From Thermoplasmatales archaeon (GTDB taxonomy: Archaea > Thermoplasmatota > Thermoplasmata > Thermoplasmatales > Thermoplasmataceae): a stretch of DNA of 64,000 bases. The notes beneath the pieces were generated by a model. That model did no database searches, had not been told where the DNA came from, and saw nothing but the letters and a program-made list of their open reading frames with translations. Position 1 is the stretch's first letter. Every line of letters begins with the position of its first letter. The translations under genes were made by a program, and so were the position numbers. Positions 55,025 to 64,000 of the stretch are shown here, piece by piece. The stretch is taken from NCBI GenBank assembly GCA_014874365.1, contig JACWAH010000024.1, forward strand, positions 186,001 to 250,000. The letters are read 5' to 3'.

Positions 55025-55147
55025 ATGTATTCTAAAATGAGTGAGAGAATGTATCTCGCCTGCAGTATTTGTGGAGAAGTAGTGGAAGCCAAAGAATACC
55101 AGGCACATGTAACAAAACACAGGGTCCAGGTGGAAGCGAAAAGATAA
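55025..55147 (+). CDS. Tiny C2H2-like zinc-finger protein
   Basis: A 40-residue ORF (or 36 from ATG 55037) just after tRNA-Gly. It encodes CSICGEVVEAKEYQAHVTKH, a CxxC followed after 11 residues by HxxxH, the spacing of a single C2H2 zinc finger, with a basic tail. TTAACCCTGATAAG precedes it, but no clear TATA box is visible, so it may read through from the tRNA. Small one-finger proteins are frequent in archaea. DNA, RNA or protein binding is possible; role unknown. Confidence 0.6.
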   Translation: MYSKMSERMYLACSICGEVVEAKEYQAHVTKHRVQVEAKR

Positions 55148-55277
55148 CGGGATCTGTAATCACTGCATAATCCGGTACGTAATCGCTTGCAGGCTATTCC
55201 TCTGCTTGCTCGATGAATGCTTCCATAAAAGCTATTAGTCTAAGATTATATCCCTGGATAATTCTGAAGGGATAGCA

Positions 55278-56102
55278 ATGGATTGGGGAATGAGCAACCG
55301 GATTTCACGAATGATTAAACCTGTTACTGGGCATTCATTAATGCTGGCATGCGACCACGGATATTTCATGGGCCCAACAAGAAAGCTGGAAAATCCACGC
55401 AAAACAATCGAGCCCTTATTGCCTTATGCGGACACGCTTGCGGTTACAAGGGGCGTGCTGAGAAGTTCTATCGACCCCAAGTGGGATACGCCTATACTTC
55501 TTAGGGTGTCTGGTGGAGCCAGCATCCTCAAGGAAGATCTGAGCGATGAAGAAATTACAACTTCAATGAAAGAAGCAGCCAGATTAAACGTGGCCGCTGT
55601 AGCAATTTCAATATTCGTCGGAACCAGTCACGAAAAGCAGTCATTAATAAATCTTGCAAAGCTAGTAGACGACGGTTATGAATACGGGATGCCTGTAGTG
55701 GCTATTACGGCTGTGGGCAAAGAACTTGAGAAAAGAGATGCAAAATACCTTGCACTCGCCTGCAGGCTGGCTGCTGAAATCGGAGCACAGATAGTAAAGA
55801 CCTATTATTGCGATAATTTCAGCAAAGTTGTGAACGGCACCCCAGTTCCACTAGTCGTTGCTGGCGGGCCAAAACTCAACTCGGAAGTAGACATATTCAA
55901 TCTGGTTTACAATGCTCTTGAAGCCGGTGCTGTGGGAGTAGACATGGGGAGAAACATCTGGCAGAGTGACAACCCAATTGCTACCATCAAAGCGATTAGG
56001 GCTTTAGTTCACGAGAACGCTACTGTGAAAGAAGCAATTCAGGTCTTCGAAGAAAACAAGAAAGAAGACCTTCGAAGAGTTGAAAGTACAACAAGAGTTT
56101 AA
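55278..56102 (+). CDS. lsrF: LsrF/DhnA-type class I aldolase or thiolase
   Basis: A 274-residue TIM-barrel Schiff-base enzyme. The N terminus MDWGMSNRISRM...GHSLMLACDHGYFMGPT matches, from memory, E. coli LsrF, the thiolase of AI-2 breakdown, as do TRGVLRSSI, AAEIGAQIVKTYY (Lys174 candidate), VVAGGPK and GVDMGRNIWQSDNP. Class I fructose-bisphosphate aldolases of archaea share the same superfamily, so aldolase activity is the alternative. It faces a sugar aldolase-dehydrogenase gene on the other strand, with no Lsr transport or kinase genes nearby. Confidence 0.75.
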   Translation: MDWGMSNRISRMIKPVTGHSLMLACDHGYFMGPTRKLENPRKTIEPLLPYADTLAVTRGVLRSSIDPKWDTPILLRVSGGASILKEDLSDEEITTSMKEAARLNVAAVAISIFVGTSHEKQSLINLAKLVDDGYEYGMPVVAITAVGKELEKRDAKYLALACRLAAEIGAQIVKTYYCDNFSKVVNGTPVPLVVAGGPKLNSEVDIFNLVYNALEAGAVGVDMGRNIWQSDNPIATIKAIRALVHENATVKEAIQVFEENKKEDLRRVESTTRV

Positions 56103-56195
56103 GATCCAACCTGGTTCAGTAGAGTCAACTGCGAAGGTTATTTTTCATACGCATAGTCACACTTGCCAGTATTGACTGTTGAAGCCAATAGGCGC

Positions 56196-58163
56196 TTACC
56201 TGATCCCACCGTCAACAGGAATCATTGCATCGGTAGTTGCACCAAAAGAGGCATCGTCAATAAGGGCCATAAAAACGCCTACCACGTGTTCAGGCAGAAC
56301 CTCAATGCCAAGCAGGTTCTGAGTCTTGTATTCTTCAGTTGTCTGCCCCTTTGCTTTAGCTCGTGATTCCAGTACCCCTCCCTGCCATATTCTGGAGCCC
56401 CGGAAAACCTTGTCAGGGTTGATAATGTTCGATCTAATTCCGTATTTTCCGCCTTCCTTTGCAACATAATGTGATAATTGTGCAGCGAATGCCTTTGTTG
56501 AACCATACATGGCCATTTCTGCCCCAGGATGAGTCAGATTCTTGGTTATATTGAAGACGAAGTTCCCGCCTATGCCTTGCGTTTTCATAATGCGAAAAGC
56601 TTCCCTGGTGACTAGGAACGTACCTCTTGAATTTACCCGGTACATTGTATCCATGTCGGCAGTAACGATCTGGTCTAAGGGAGCGGTCTTTAGAATACCT
56701 GCATTGTTGAATACAACATCCACGCCTCCAAATTCCCTCACAGTGTTTTCAAGGGCGGTCTTGATTTGTTCCTCGCTGCTCAAATCAGCCTGAGAGGAGA
56801 GATTCGCAATGCCAGTTACCTTACTGATTGATTCTCCAGTCTCAATCACTGCATGATCAACGTCTAGCGCAACAACATGAGAACCATTCATCGCAAGTGT
56901 CCTGAAAGCTTCCAATCCAATTCCCCCGGCTGCACCTGTGACAACTGATACCGTTCCCTGCAATTTCTTTGGAGCGTATTTTTTCAGCTTAGCTTCCTGA
57001 AGAGGCCAATATTCCATGGCATAGGCTTCTATTTTAGTCAGGAATTCGTGTTTACCCAGTTTCCTTGACACGGCGTTTACCGTAAAGGAATGTAACGCCT
57101 GATCCATGATGATCATTGCCTCTTCCCTGGTGAACGATTGAGTTACAATTCCTAATCCCCGGATGACCATAATTGAAGGGAATGGGTCGTGCATTGGATA
57201 TGAAGAGGCATAAGTTGCATGTTCCTTCCGGTATCTTTCGGCGAATTCACTCAAACTCACCCCTATCTTATCAGGTTCCGGAACATAAAGGAAATCATGT
57301 TTTGTTCTAATGAGCATATCGGGAGTCGCAGGCCCGTAGGAACACATCTCCTCGGCTTCCTCTGAACAGGATATTTCGAATGCCAGACCATCAGTCCGGA
57401 GGTGCAGGATTTTCTTCCTGTTGCCGGAAATAGCACCTCTCAACTTTGGCATGAATTGCATTAAGTCAGGGTCTATTTTACTGAATTTCTTTGTAAAAAG
57501 CGGTTCTTTTACCCTGTCAGCAATTACTTCTTCGGCCTTCGTTACTATTTCTATATGTTTTTCATAAGATTCCTTTGCATTGTCAGAAAATGTGAAAATA
57601 CCATGTTTTCTGAGAATTATACCGTCAGATTTCCTGATTTCCTCCATTTTGTCAAGGAGTGCCCTGGCAAGCTTGAATCCGGGTGCAATGTACGGTACAA
57701 TTACTACGTTTCCGAGAAACCTCTGCAGCTCCTCATCCTTCAGGTCTGTGTTAGTCAGGGCGACAATGGAATCTGCATGACTATGATCAACAAACTTGAA
57801 TGGCAAAAATGCATGGAGGAATATTTCCACACTGGGCGCTGATTCACTGGGGTCAACCATGCTTTTCTTCACATAATCAACCATCTGAAGGTCGTCCATA
57901 GCATCGATTTTCCTGGCTGAAAGCAGGTCTTCCATCCTAACGCCAGTGAATCCGGCTCTTGTTATTTTAGCCAGGCTTGAACCGCTTCCCTTTATTCTTA
58001 ACACGGTGACAGATTTGCCAGTGTGATCATTCTCTTCAACCTTTACCGAGGTATTCCCCCCTCCATGAAGAACAAGCTGATTGTCTGCGCCGAGCAGTCT
58101 GGACGTATGCACTCTGACTCCGATATCATCCTTTTCTTCAGGTTCAGTCCAGCGTGATTGCAT
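56196..58163 (-). CDS. Bifunctional class II aldolase / short-chain dehydrogenase (RhaD-SDR type)
   Basis: A 655-residue fusion. Residues 1-390 form a class II (RhaD/FucA/AraD) aldolase with LHGGGNTSVK (32-41), a metal-binding HSHAD and ILRKHG. From about 395 an SDR domain follows, with VVTGAAGGIG, NNAG and YGSTK (catalytic Tyr/Lys), ending DGGIR. In bacteria such fusions cleave rhamnulose-1-phosphate (or related) and oxidise the lactaldehyde. Substrate here is unknown. It is monocistronic, converging with the LsrF-like gene. Confidence 0.85.
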   Translation of the reverse strand: MQSRWTEPEEKDDIGVRVHTSRLLGADNQLVLHGGGNTSVKVEENDHTGKSVTVLRIKGSGSSLAKITRAGFTGVRMEDLLSARKIDAMDDLQMVDYVKKSMVDPSESAPSVEIFLHAFLPFKFVDHSHADSIVALTNTDLKDEELQRFLGNVVIVPYIAPGFKLARALLDKMEEIRKSDGIILRKHGIFTFSDNAKESYEKHIEIVTKAEEVIADRVKEPLFTKKFSKIDPDLMQFMPKLRGAISGNRKKILHLRTDGLAFEISCSEEAEEMCSYGPATPDMLIRTKHDFLYVPEPDKIGVSLSEFAERYRKEHATYASSYPMHDPFPSIMVIRGLGIVTQSFTREEAMIIMDQALHSFTVNAVSRKLGKHEFLTKIEAYAMEYWPLQEAKLKKYAPKKLQGTVSVVTGAAGGIGLEAFRTLAMNGSHVVALDVDHAVIETGESISKVTGIANLSSQADLSSEEQIKTALENTVREFGGVDVVFNNAGILKTAPLDQIVTADMDTMYRVNSRGTFLVTREAFRIMKTQGIGGNFVFNITKNLTHPGAEMAMYGSTKAFAAQLSHYVAKEGGKYGIRSNIINPDKVFRGSRIWQGGVLESRAKAKGQTTEEYKTQNLLGIEVLPEHVVGVFMALIDDASFGATTDAMIPVDGGIR

Positions 58164-58693
58164 AAAGCGTTATTGCTGGCATTTATAACTAAATTATCTT
58201 ATTTCCATCCTGGCAAAGACCCTGATCTAAACCGTTCACTCAAATAAAGCGAGAAAAATGTTTAATCCTTATTAAACCAAATTATAGGTTAAATGTATTT
58301 TCCGATAGACCCCTGTTGCTAACCGTCCCACTTGCCGAAAGGGTCTTGTGCCAGGTTTTAAGAGTTACGGAACTGAATTATTGATAATTCCTGTCTTAAA
58401 CGACAAAAAGGATTAACCTGTAATTTGAGTGTAGTTCAATATCTCAAACTAGACCCATGGCAAAGTTAACGAACGCCAATGACATTGAAATTGACAATAC
58501 CCGTAGAATTTCACTTTAGGATAGATTTAAAGTAACTGATCATTAGGCTCATTAAATGAGCAACTGGCGCCCTGAGTAAAACCTAATACTGGCCGTAAAA
58601 GGAAATTCCCACTATAAATATCTTAGCCCTAATAACTACAAAATAGTTTTAATACTTATCGCTCTCCAACTTTAACAACTGGTGATTCCAAAG
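58164..58693. other. 530-bp intergenic region, no gene seen
   Basis: All frames are short and unconvincing. Visible elements are an AT-rich left end that serves the leftward aldolase-SDR gene, a short perfect hairpin GCTCAT-TAA-ATGAGC (58547-58561), and the promoter of the radical SAM gene at the right end. Confidence 0.5.
58647..58658 (+). promoter_or_regulatory. TATA box of the tetraether synthase gene
   Basis: TTTTAATACTTA would start transcription near 58677; GGTGA (58681-58685) then serves as SD for ATG 58694. Confidence 0.5.
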
Positions 58694-60514
58694 ATGATAG
58701 TAGCTGAAGAAATAAACAGATTCCCTGAGATTAGGTTTGCAACAGACTTTGAGATCAGTAAAAACGCATCTTTCAAGACTGTTGATGAATTTGTAAAGAC
58801 GCTGGGGCACCTGATAAACGATGATATGCTGGTCTTGAGAGTTACCGAAAGTCTCTGTCCTCTCTGCGCTGATGAAGAAAAGTGGGATCAGATGAGGATT
58901 CCTGCAATTGTTTATGAAAATGCGGGAGAAGTCAAGTTAATCAAGGAATGTCATGAGCACGGGATTACGAAGGAAAAGTACTGGGAAGATTATGATATGT
59001 ATATGGAGGCGAAGCAGTGGCAGGACAGGGGAGTCAGAATACTGAACCCCAATGTTGCTCTACTTGAGGAGAAAATTATTTGCCCGACACATTGTGGTCT
59101 TTGTGTAAAGCACAAGTCCCATACCGGTCTCGGCAATGTTGTAGTTACAAACAGGTGTGATCTTTCCTGCTGGTATTGTTTCTTCTATGCAAAGGAAAAT
59201 GAGCCAATATACGAACCCTCGCAGGATCAGGTCAGAATGATGCTCCGCAGAATGAGGAACGAGAAACCCGTTGGAGCAAACGCGGTACAGATTACCGGCG
59301 GAGAACCAACCATCAGGGACGACATCATTGACATAATAAAGATTGCCAGGGAAGAGGGATACGAACACATTCAGCTTAACACAAACAGTATCAGGGCAGC
59401 TTTTGACCCGGATTTCCCCAAACAGGTCAGGAGTGCAGGCTCAAATGTAATTTACACAAGTTTTGATGGGCCAACCCCCAGATCCAATCCCAAGAACTTC
59501 TGGGAAATTCCAGCTGCGTTGGAAAACTACAAGAAAGCTCCGCTTGGAGTAGTTCTTGTTCCAACCGTAATTGGTGGAGTGAACGACAACTATCTCGGAG
59601 ACATCATCAAATTTGGTCTGTCCAACATTGACGCCGTAAGAGCAGTTAATTTCCAGCCGGTCAGCCTGGTCGGGAGAATGCCTGACAGAATGAGGGAGAA
59701 ACAGAGGGTTACCATCCCTGGATGTATCAAGAAGATTGAGCAGCAGACGGATGGCTTGATCGGAAGGGAGGACTTCTTTACAGTTCCGTCCACAACCAAG
59801 GTCTCAAACTTTGTTGAAGCTCTCAAGGGAAAAGACACATACAAGCTGTCCATCCACTTTGCCTGTGGAATGGGGACTTACATCTTCCAGGACGATGATA
59901 AGATCATCCCTATAACAAGATTCATCGACGTAAGGGGCATGTTTGAGTACATCGGCGAACTCGGCGACGAAATCAAGACCTCATCCTTCAAGAGATTGAA
60001 GAAAGTAGAATCTACATCCAAGTTGCTCCTAAGCCTCAAGAAATTCGTTGACTATGAGAAAGCTCCGAAGGACTTCAGGCTGAAGGACATGGTCTACAAC
60101 GCATTTACCGAAGGCGACTACCATGGTCTCAAAGCGTTCCACTACAAGAGCATGTTCATTGGATTCATGCACTTCATGGACCCATACACCTACGATGTCG
60201 ACAGAGTAGAGAGATGCGATATCCACTATGCAATGCCCGATGGAAGAGTCGTGCCCTTCTGTGCCTTTAACGTGATTCCGGAATTGTACAGGGATGCAAC
60301 CCAGAGGAAATACTCCATTCCCGCAAGACTCTACGAGGAGAAAACCGGAAAAGTGCTAAAGAAAGAGAAATACTTCAGGGAATACAGCATGGAGGACAAG
60401 AGGAGAATCATATCCTTCTATGAAAAGAGCATCGGCAGGAAACTGTCCGAGAACGAGATTGGCATAAACCTTGAAGAGGCAATACCGGTCATTTCTTCCG
60501 AGAGACCGGAATAA
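58694..60514 (+). CDS. tes: Tetraether synthase (Tes), radical SAM enzyme
   Basis: A 606-residue radical SAM protein of the COG1964/MJ0619 family. The SAM cluster is CDLSCWYC (Cys155, 159, 162), with GGEPT shortly after; additional cysteines (C55, C58, C86, then C130, C134, C137) fit the rubredoxin-like and auxiliary-cluster sites known for Tes. NVVVTNRCDLSCWYCFFYA and AVQITGGEPTIRDD are conserved family phrases. Tes joins the phytanyl chain ends of archaeol lipids to make membrane-spanning GDGT tetraethers, the main lipids of Thermoplasmatales. GTG 58682 is an in-frame alternative start but overlaps the GGTGA SD. Confidence 0.82.
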   Translation: MIVAEEINRFPEIRFATDFEISKNASFKTVDEFVKTLGHLINDDMLVLRVTESLCPLCADEEKWDQMRIPAIVYENAGEVKLIKECHEHGITKEKYWEDYDMYMEAKQWQDRGVRILNPNVALLEEKIICPTHCGLCVKHKSHTGLGNVVVTNRCDLSCWYCFFYAKENEPIYEPSQDQVRMMLRRMRNEKPVGANAVQITGGEPTIRDDIIDIIKIAREEGYEHIQLNTNSIRAAFDPDFPKQVRSAGSNVIYTSFDGPTPRSNPKNFWEIPAALENYKKAPLGVVLVPTVIGGVNDNYLGDIIKFGLSNIDAVRAVNFQPVSLVGRMPDRMREKQRVTIPGCIKKIEQQTDGLIGREDFFTVPSTTKVSNFVEALKGKDTYKLSIHFACGMGTYIFQDDDKIIPITRFIDVRGMFEYIGELGDEIKTSSFKRLKKVESTSKLLLSLKKFVDYEKAPKDFRLKDMVYNAFTEGDYHGLKAFHYKSMFIGFMHFMDPYTYDVDRVERCDIHYAMPDGRVVPFCAFNVIPELYRDATQRKYSIPARLYEEKTGKVLKKEKYFREYSMEDKRRIISFYEKSIGRKLSENEIGINLEEAIPVISSERPE

Positions 60515-60533
60515 ACCATTTTTTAAATTAATT

Positions 60534-60565
60534 ATTGTGCGATGAGCACAATCATTCCCTTTTTT
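60534..60565 (+). terminator. Intrinsic-type terminator after tes
   Basis: ATTGTGC (60534-60540) and GCACAAT (60546-60552) form a perfect 7-bp stem around GATGA, followed by CATTCCC and six T residues ending at 60565. It lies about 20 nt after the tes stop codon. Confidence 0.55.
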
Positions 60566-60791
60566 GGCAAAAATCGACTTTTTAATTTATCCTGTCAATT
60601 CCCTGTCGAAAGCTGGCTTGCAGCAATCCGCTCTCCATCCCTGGACTGTTTCATTGATTCATGTAATTGCCCTTCTCCGCTGTGGATCGTACCAGTCTTG
60701 CCCAGCCCTGCCTTCTGGTAACCATGCGTGTTTTTTTCATCCCTGTCGATTGTAAACCTTATTGCCCGATCAATAATGATGGATCGTGACA

Positions 60792-61211
60792 ATGCCCGAT
60801 TGCCACGGAAGCTTCGAACTCATCGACCATACAGCAGACCTGGCCATTAAAGTACATGCAGCCACCAGGGAAGAGCTGTTGAGTTCTTCAGTTAGAGCTC
60901 TATACTGCCTTCTGGAAATAGAACCGCGGAAAGAAGACGTTTTCCTTCGGGAATTATCCATTACTGGCAATAGGTTTGATGAGTTAATTGTAAACCTGCT
61001 CAACAAGATATTACTGATTCTGGAGACGGAATCATTTATCGTTGCCAAAGCACAGGAAGTCAAGATACACAAATATTCGCTGGACCTGAAACTATATGGA
61101 TATCCAGTTAACGAGGAGGATATTCATGGAGAGGTTATCAAGGCTGTAACTTACCACGATTTGAGCTATTCTGAAAATCCCTACTCTATAAAGATCACAA
61201 TGGATCTGTGA
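60792..61211 (+). CDS. Archease
   Basis: A 139-residue archease (MTH1598/TM1083 family): FELIDHTADLAIKV with conserved Asp/His, LSSSVRALYCLLE, and VKAVTYHDLSYSE near the C terminus. Archease activates the RNA ligase RtcB in tRNA splicing and RNA repair. ATG 60792 is used; an in-frame GTG lies 6 nt upstream. RtcB is not in the window. Confidence 0.9.
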   Translation: MPDCHGSFELIDHTADLAIKVHAATREELLSSSVRALYCLLEIEPRKEDVFLRELSITGNRFDELIVNLLNKILLILETESFIVAKAQEVKIHKYSLDLKLYGYPVNEEDIHGEVIKAVTYHDLSYSENPYSIKITMDL

Positions 61212-61256
61212 TGCCCGCTCAGGAAATTTATTATTTCATATGTGATTCACGACTTA

Positions 61257-61805
61257 ATGTCTTCAATGGTCCCAAGCAAGATCTTCTTCACGCGTGGCGT
61301 TGGCAGGGGAGAATCACAACTGATGTCTTTCGAGGAAGCACTCAGAGATGCCCACATAGCCCAGTACAACCTCGTCAGCATAAGTTCTATATTTCCGCCT
61401 AACTGCGAAGTTGTTTCGGTACCGGAGGGATTAAAGAGCCTGGGGGACGGGCAGATAATATATACTGTCCTGGCGAGAAATTCATCTGATGAACTGAACC
61501 GGATGATTTCTTCAGCAATCGGATACGCCATTCCCAAGGATAAAAAGAGGTGGGGGTACCTGAGCGAGCACCACAGTTTTGGCCAAACGGAAAAAGTGGC
61601 TGGATTCTTCGCAGAAAAACTCGCAGCAGAAATGCTGGCCAGTACTATGGGTCTCCAGGAGGAACTCAAGTGGGACGAGACCAGGAATGAGTACGTGCTT
61701 AGCGACAAGATTCTCACTACCAGGAATATATGTGCGACTGGGGTTGTGTTGAAAACAGGAGAATGGACAACTACTATTGCTGCCGCAGTATTGATAGTTC
61801 AGTGA
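61257..61805 (+). CDS. pdaD: Pyruvoyl-dependent arginine decarboxylase
   Basis: A 182-residue proenzyme that cleaves itself between Ser43 and Ser44 in [13 protein letters not shown], giving a pyruvoyl group on the new N terminus. [10 protein letters not shown] at the start and GYLSEHH are typical. It makes agmatine for polyamine synthesis (and for agmatidine in tRNA-Ile). AATTTATTATTT (61223-61234) fits a leaderless transcript with ATG 61257; GTG 61242 is in frame upstream. Confidence 0.92.
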   Translation: MSSMVPSKIFFTRGVGRGESQLMSFEEALRDAHIAQYNLVSISSIFPPNCEVVSVPEGLKSLGDGQIIYTVLARNSSDELNRMISSAIGYAIPKDKKRWGYLSEHHSFGQTEKVAGFFAEKLAAEMLASTMGLQEELKWDETRNEYVLSDKILTTRNICATGVVLKTGEWTTTIAAAVLIVQ

Positions 61806-61812
61806 ACTGAAA

Positions 61813-64000
61813 TGGAAGATTCCGTTGAAGAGAAAATCACAGAAAAGTGGAATGAGTCCGGGATCTTTGAGCCAGCTTTATCCAAATCATCAAAAAAATT
61901 CCTGATTACGGTTCCATATCCATACGTAAACGGTTCCCTCCATGTGGGACATGGTAAAACCTACACTGTTGCCGACATCATAGCCAGAAGCCGAAGAATT
62001 ACAGGCTACAATGTACTGTATCCAATGGCTTTCCACCAGAGCGGTACCCCGCTGGTTGCATATTCGAGAAGGCTTAAAGCAGGGGATAAAGCGATCCGGA
62101 AGACCTATTATGAGCATATCAGCACATATATCAACGACGAGAAAGAAATTGAAAGACTGTTGAAAGAATTTGAGGATCCGGAAAACATTGCAGATTTCTT
62201 CGCTAACAGGATAAGCAAGGACTTCATGCGATTGGGATATTCGATTGACTGGACAAGGAGTTTTGCGAGCGGCAATATGGTCTACCAGGACTTCGTCGAG
62301 TGGCAGTTCAACAAACTCATGGAAGAAGGATTGATTGTACAAAAGGACTACCCAATCTTATATTCTCAAGAAGACGGAAATGCGGTGGGAGAAGATGACA
62401 TAAAGGACGGCGATACAGACAAGGTTGCAATAGATGAGTATACCGGTATTATCTTCAAGGGACAGGAATTCTCACTGATTGCTGCCACGCTTCGCCCGGA
62501 GACAATCTTCGGAGTCACCAACTTATGGATATCTGCGGAGGCAAATTATGTAATTTTCCGCTATAATGGCAAAAAGTATGCCGTTTCGTCGTTTGGATTC
62601 AACAAGTTGAAGTTTCAACTTAAAGAAATAGAAAAACTTTCGGAAACATCTGCTGAAGAGATAATTCAGTATGAATACAAATCTCCAATAACCGGCAATA
62701 TGCTCAAGGTTTACAAGTCGGATATTGTTGATCCGGACATAGGCACTGGCGTGGTGTTTTCAGTGCCCGGGCACGCCATGTGGGACTATGCTGCTTCACT
62801 CAGGCACAAGGAGATTAAGCCGGTCAAGGTGATTGAAATGCCCGCTGGCAGTACTGCGAGCGTGGAGCAGTTGCTTTCTGAGTTCAAGATAAAATCTGCC
62901 GGGGACCGTGTTGCAATAGAGGAAGCAACGAAAGTTCTCTACAGGGAAGAGTACTACTCCGGAAAAATGAATGCCCTGAACGGAAAATTCTCGGGAATGA
63001 GTGTAAGAGATGCGAGGGAAGGTATCATCTCAGAGCTGGAGAAGGAAGGAGACGCCATAAAGGTTTATGAAACCAGCAGGAAGGCATTTACCAGGAGCGA
63101 GGCCAAAGTTATCGTTGCCATAATGTCAGGGCAGTGGTTCATAGATTATTCATCCAGGAAATGGAAGGAATTAGGGCATAGAGCGGTGGATAGCATAAAG
63201 TTCTATCCTGACACGCTAAAAAAGAACATGCATGACACAATTGACTGGCTAAAGGAGAGACCATGTGCAAGAAGAAGAGGAATTGGAACAAAATTGCCGT
63301 TTGATCCCGAATGGACAATCGAGTCCCTCTCTGACTCCACAATATATCCCATACTGTATACAGTGATAAACGAACTTAGGGCAATCCGTGAAATAACTGG
63401 TAAAGTGAACCAGGATATCCTGGATTTTATTTTGCTGGATAAAGATCTGGACCTGCTCAGGAAATATGGGAAGAAGGTCGAGGACATTGCAATTAAGGCC
63501 AGGGCTAATAAATCCTACTGGTATCCGGTCGACCTGAGGGTCACAGCAACTCCACATTTCTCAAATCATCTGGCATTCTACATTATGCACCACTGCGCAA
63601 TTTTCCCAGAAAAGTACTGGCCAAAATCTCTGATGATCCTGGGGCTGGTGGTGTCATCAGGAGCAAAAATTGGCAAAAGCAAAGGGAATGCCGTCTCCCT
63701 GTATAATACAGCCAGAGAATATTCAGCGGATGTATACAGGCTTGCAATTGCGGCTGCTGCTGACCCATCGTCGGAATTGGAGTGGGCAGAGGACGAGCTT
63801 GATTCATTCAACCGGAAATATCAGAGTTTCTGTGCCCTTATGGATTCGAGCTCCGCAAAACCTGAAAAACTTAAGCCTGAGGACAGGTGGATTACCTCTT
63901 CCTTTAAGTTACGGCTGGCCAGATTCATTGATCTTATGGAAAAATACGATATAAGGAATGCAGTTGTTTCGATATTTTATGACGTACTAAATGATGTCAA
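61813..64000 (+). CDS. leuS: Leucyl-tRNA synthetase (5' part, runs off the window)
   Basis: About 729 codons are present and the frame stays open to the end of the window. It is an archaeal-type class I LeuRS: PYPYVNGSLHVGHGKTYT contains the HIGH motif (44-47), AATLRPETIFGVTNLW is the editing-domain Thr-rich motif, and GAKIGKSKGN near residue 617 is the KMSKS loop. It charges tRNA-Leu, such as the one at the start of this window. The ATG lies 7 nt after the pdaD stop. Confidence 0.93.

Noticed and set aside
58164-58680. Search for a hidden gene or transposon remnant in the 530-bp gap
   Set aside because: All six frames are broken and no phrase recalled a known family.
60595-60792. 65-codon minus-strand ORF between tes and archease
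   Set aside because: No promoter or SD, starts inside the archease start, and no recognisable domain; more likely untranslated spacer.

Overview
The window is chromosomal DNA from an archaeon, most likely of the order Thermoplasmatales (Thermoplasma/Ferroplasma/Cuniculiplasma-like). The archaeal information machinery is clear: TFB, RNA polymerase subunit L, a thermosome subunit, split GMP synthetase, archaeal GluRS and LeuRS, archease, pyruvoyl-dependent arginine decarboxylase and a tetraether synthase-type radical SAM enzyme. Alongside it are traits typical of Thermoplasmatales: a bacterial-type DNA gyrase (gyrBA), a gluconate dehydratase / glycerate 2-kinase / KDG aldolase set (non-phosphorylative Entner-Doudoroff pathway), and many genes whose AT-rich TATA box lies only 20-35 nt before the start codon (leaderless or short-leader transcripts). 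Three tRNA genes were found (Leu-UAG, His-GUG, Gly-GCC), no rRNA and no CRISPR array.

Layout. 1-10 kb: tRNA-Leu, an unexplained structured element, a 900-residue surface glycoprotein, then a sugar/sulfate block (GmhB-like HAD phosphatase, a small unknown protein, CysD- and CysN-like sulfate adenylyltransferase subunits, an alkaline-phosphatase-superfamily enzyme, a GT2 glycosyltransferase) and a double ThyX-like protein. 10-18 kb: unknown protein, thermosome, sucCD-argF, a polytopic membrane protein, an unknown small protein with a METTL5-like methyltransferase, tRNA-His. 18-20 kb: an accessory patch with a decayed ISL3-type transposase and a second polytopic membrane protein. 20-25.5 kb: tyrosine/homogentisate catabolism (VOC protein, HPPD, FAH-family hydrolase, homogentisate dioxygenase, aminotransferase). 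25.5-33 kb: metallophosphoesterase, glutamyl-tRNA reductase, NUDIX, TFB-guaA(A), PRC-barrel, GluRS, NOG1-like GTPase, DUF1059. 33-36.6 kb: Entner-Doudoroff set. 36.6-39 kb: GntR/DUF1648 membrane pair and a GNAT. 39-43.5 kb: gyrBA. 43.5-49.3 kb: methyltransferase, sdhABCD, DedA, dCMP deaminase. 49.6-54.8 kb: rpoL-trmG10, a drug-type ABC exporter with two PadR regulators, isoaspartyl peptidase. 54.9-64 kb: tRNA-Gly, a tiny zinc finger, an LsrF-like aldolase/thiolase facing a RhaD-SDR fusion, tetraether synthase, archease, arginine decarboxylase and the 5' part of leuS, which runs off the window.

How the genes fit together: the organism looks like a heterotroph using sugars (Entner-Doudoroff, aldolase modules) and amino acids (tyrosine pathway to fumarate and acetoacetate), feeding a TCA segment (succinyl-CoA ligase, succinate dehydrogenase) and respiration, with a tetraether membrane and a glycosylated surface. 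The most unusual signals are a CysD-type protein that carries the CC...CxxC cysteine set of iron-sulfur APS reductases, a ThyX-like protein whose motifs are split over two halves, a metallophosphoesterase with no ATG/GTG/TTG start upstream of its catalytic DLH motif, an LsrF-like enzyme outside any AI-2 locus, and several perfect inverted repeats that look like operators or structured RNA. Start codons were chosen by family length, Shine-Dalgarno (SD) matches and TATA spacing, so several are uncertain; this is stated in each entry.
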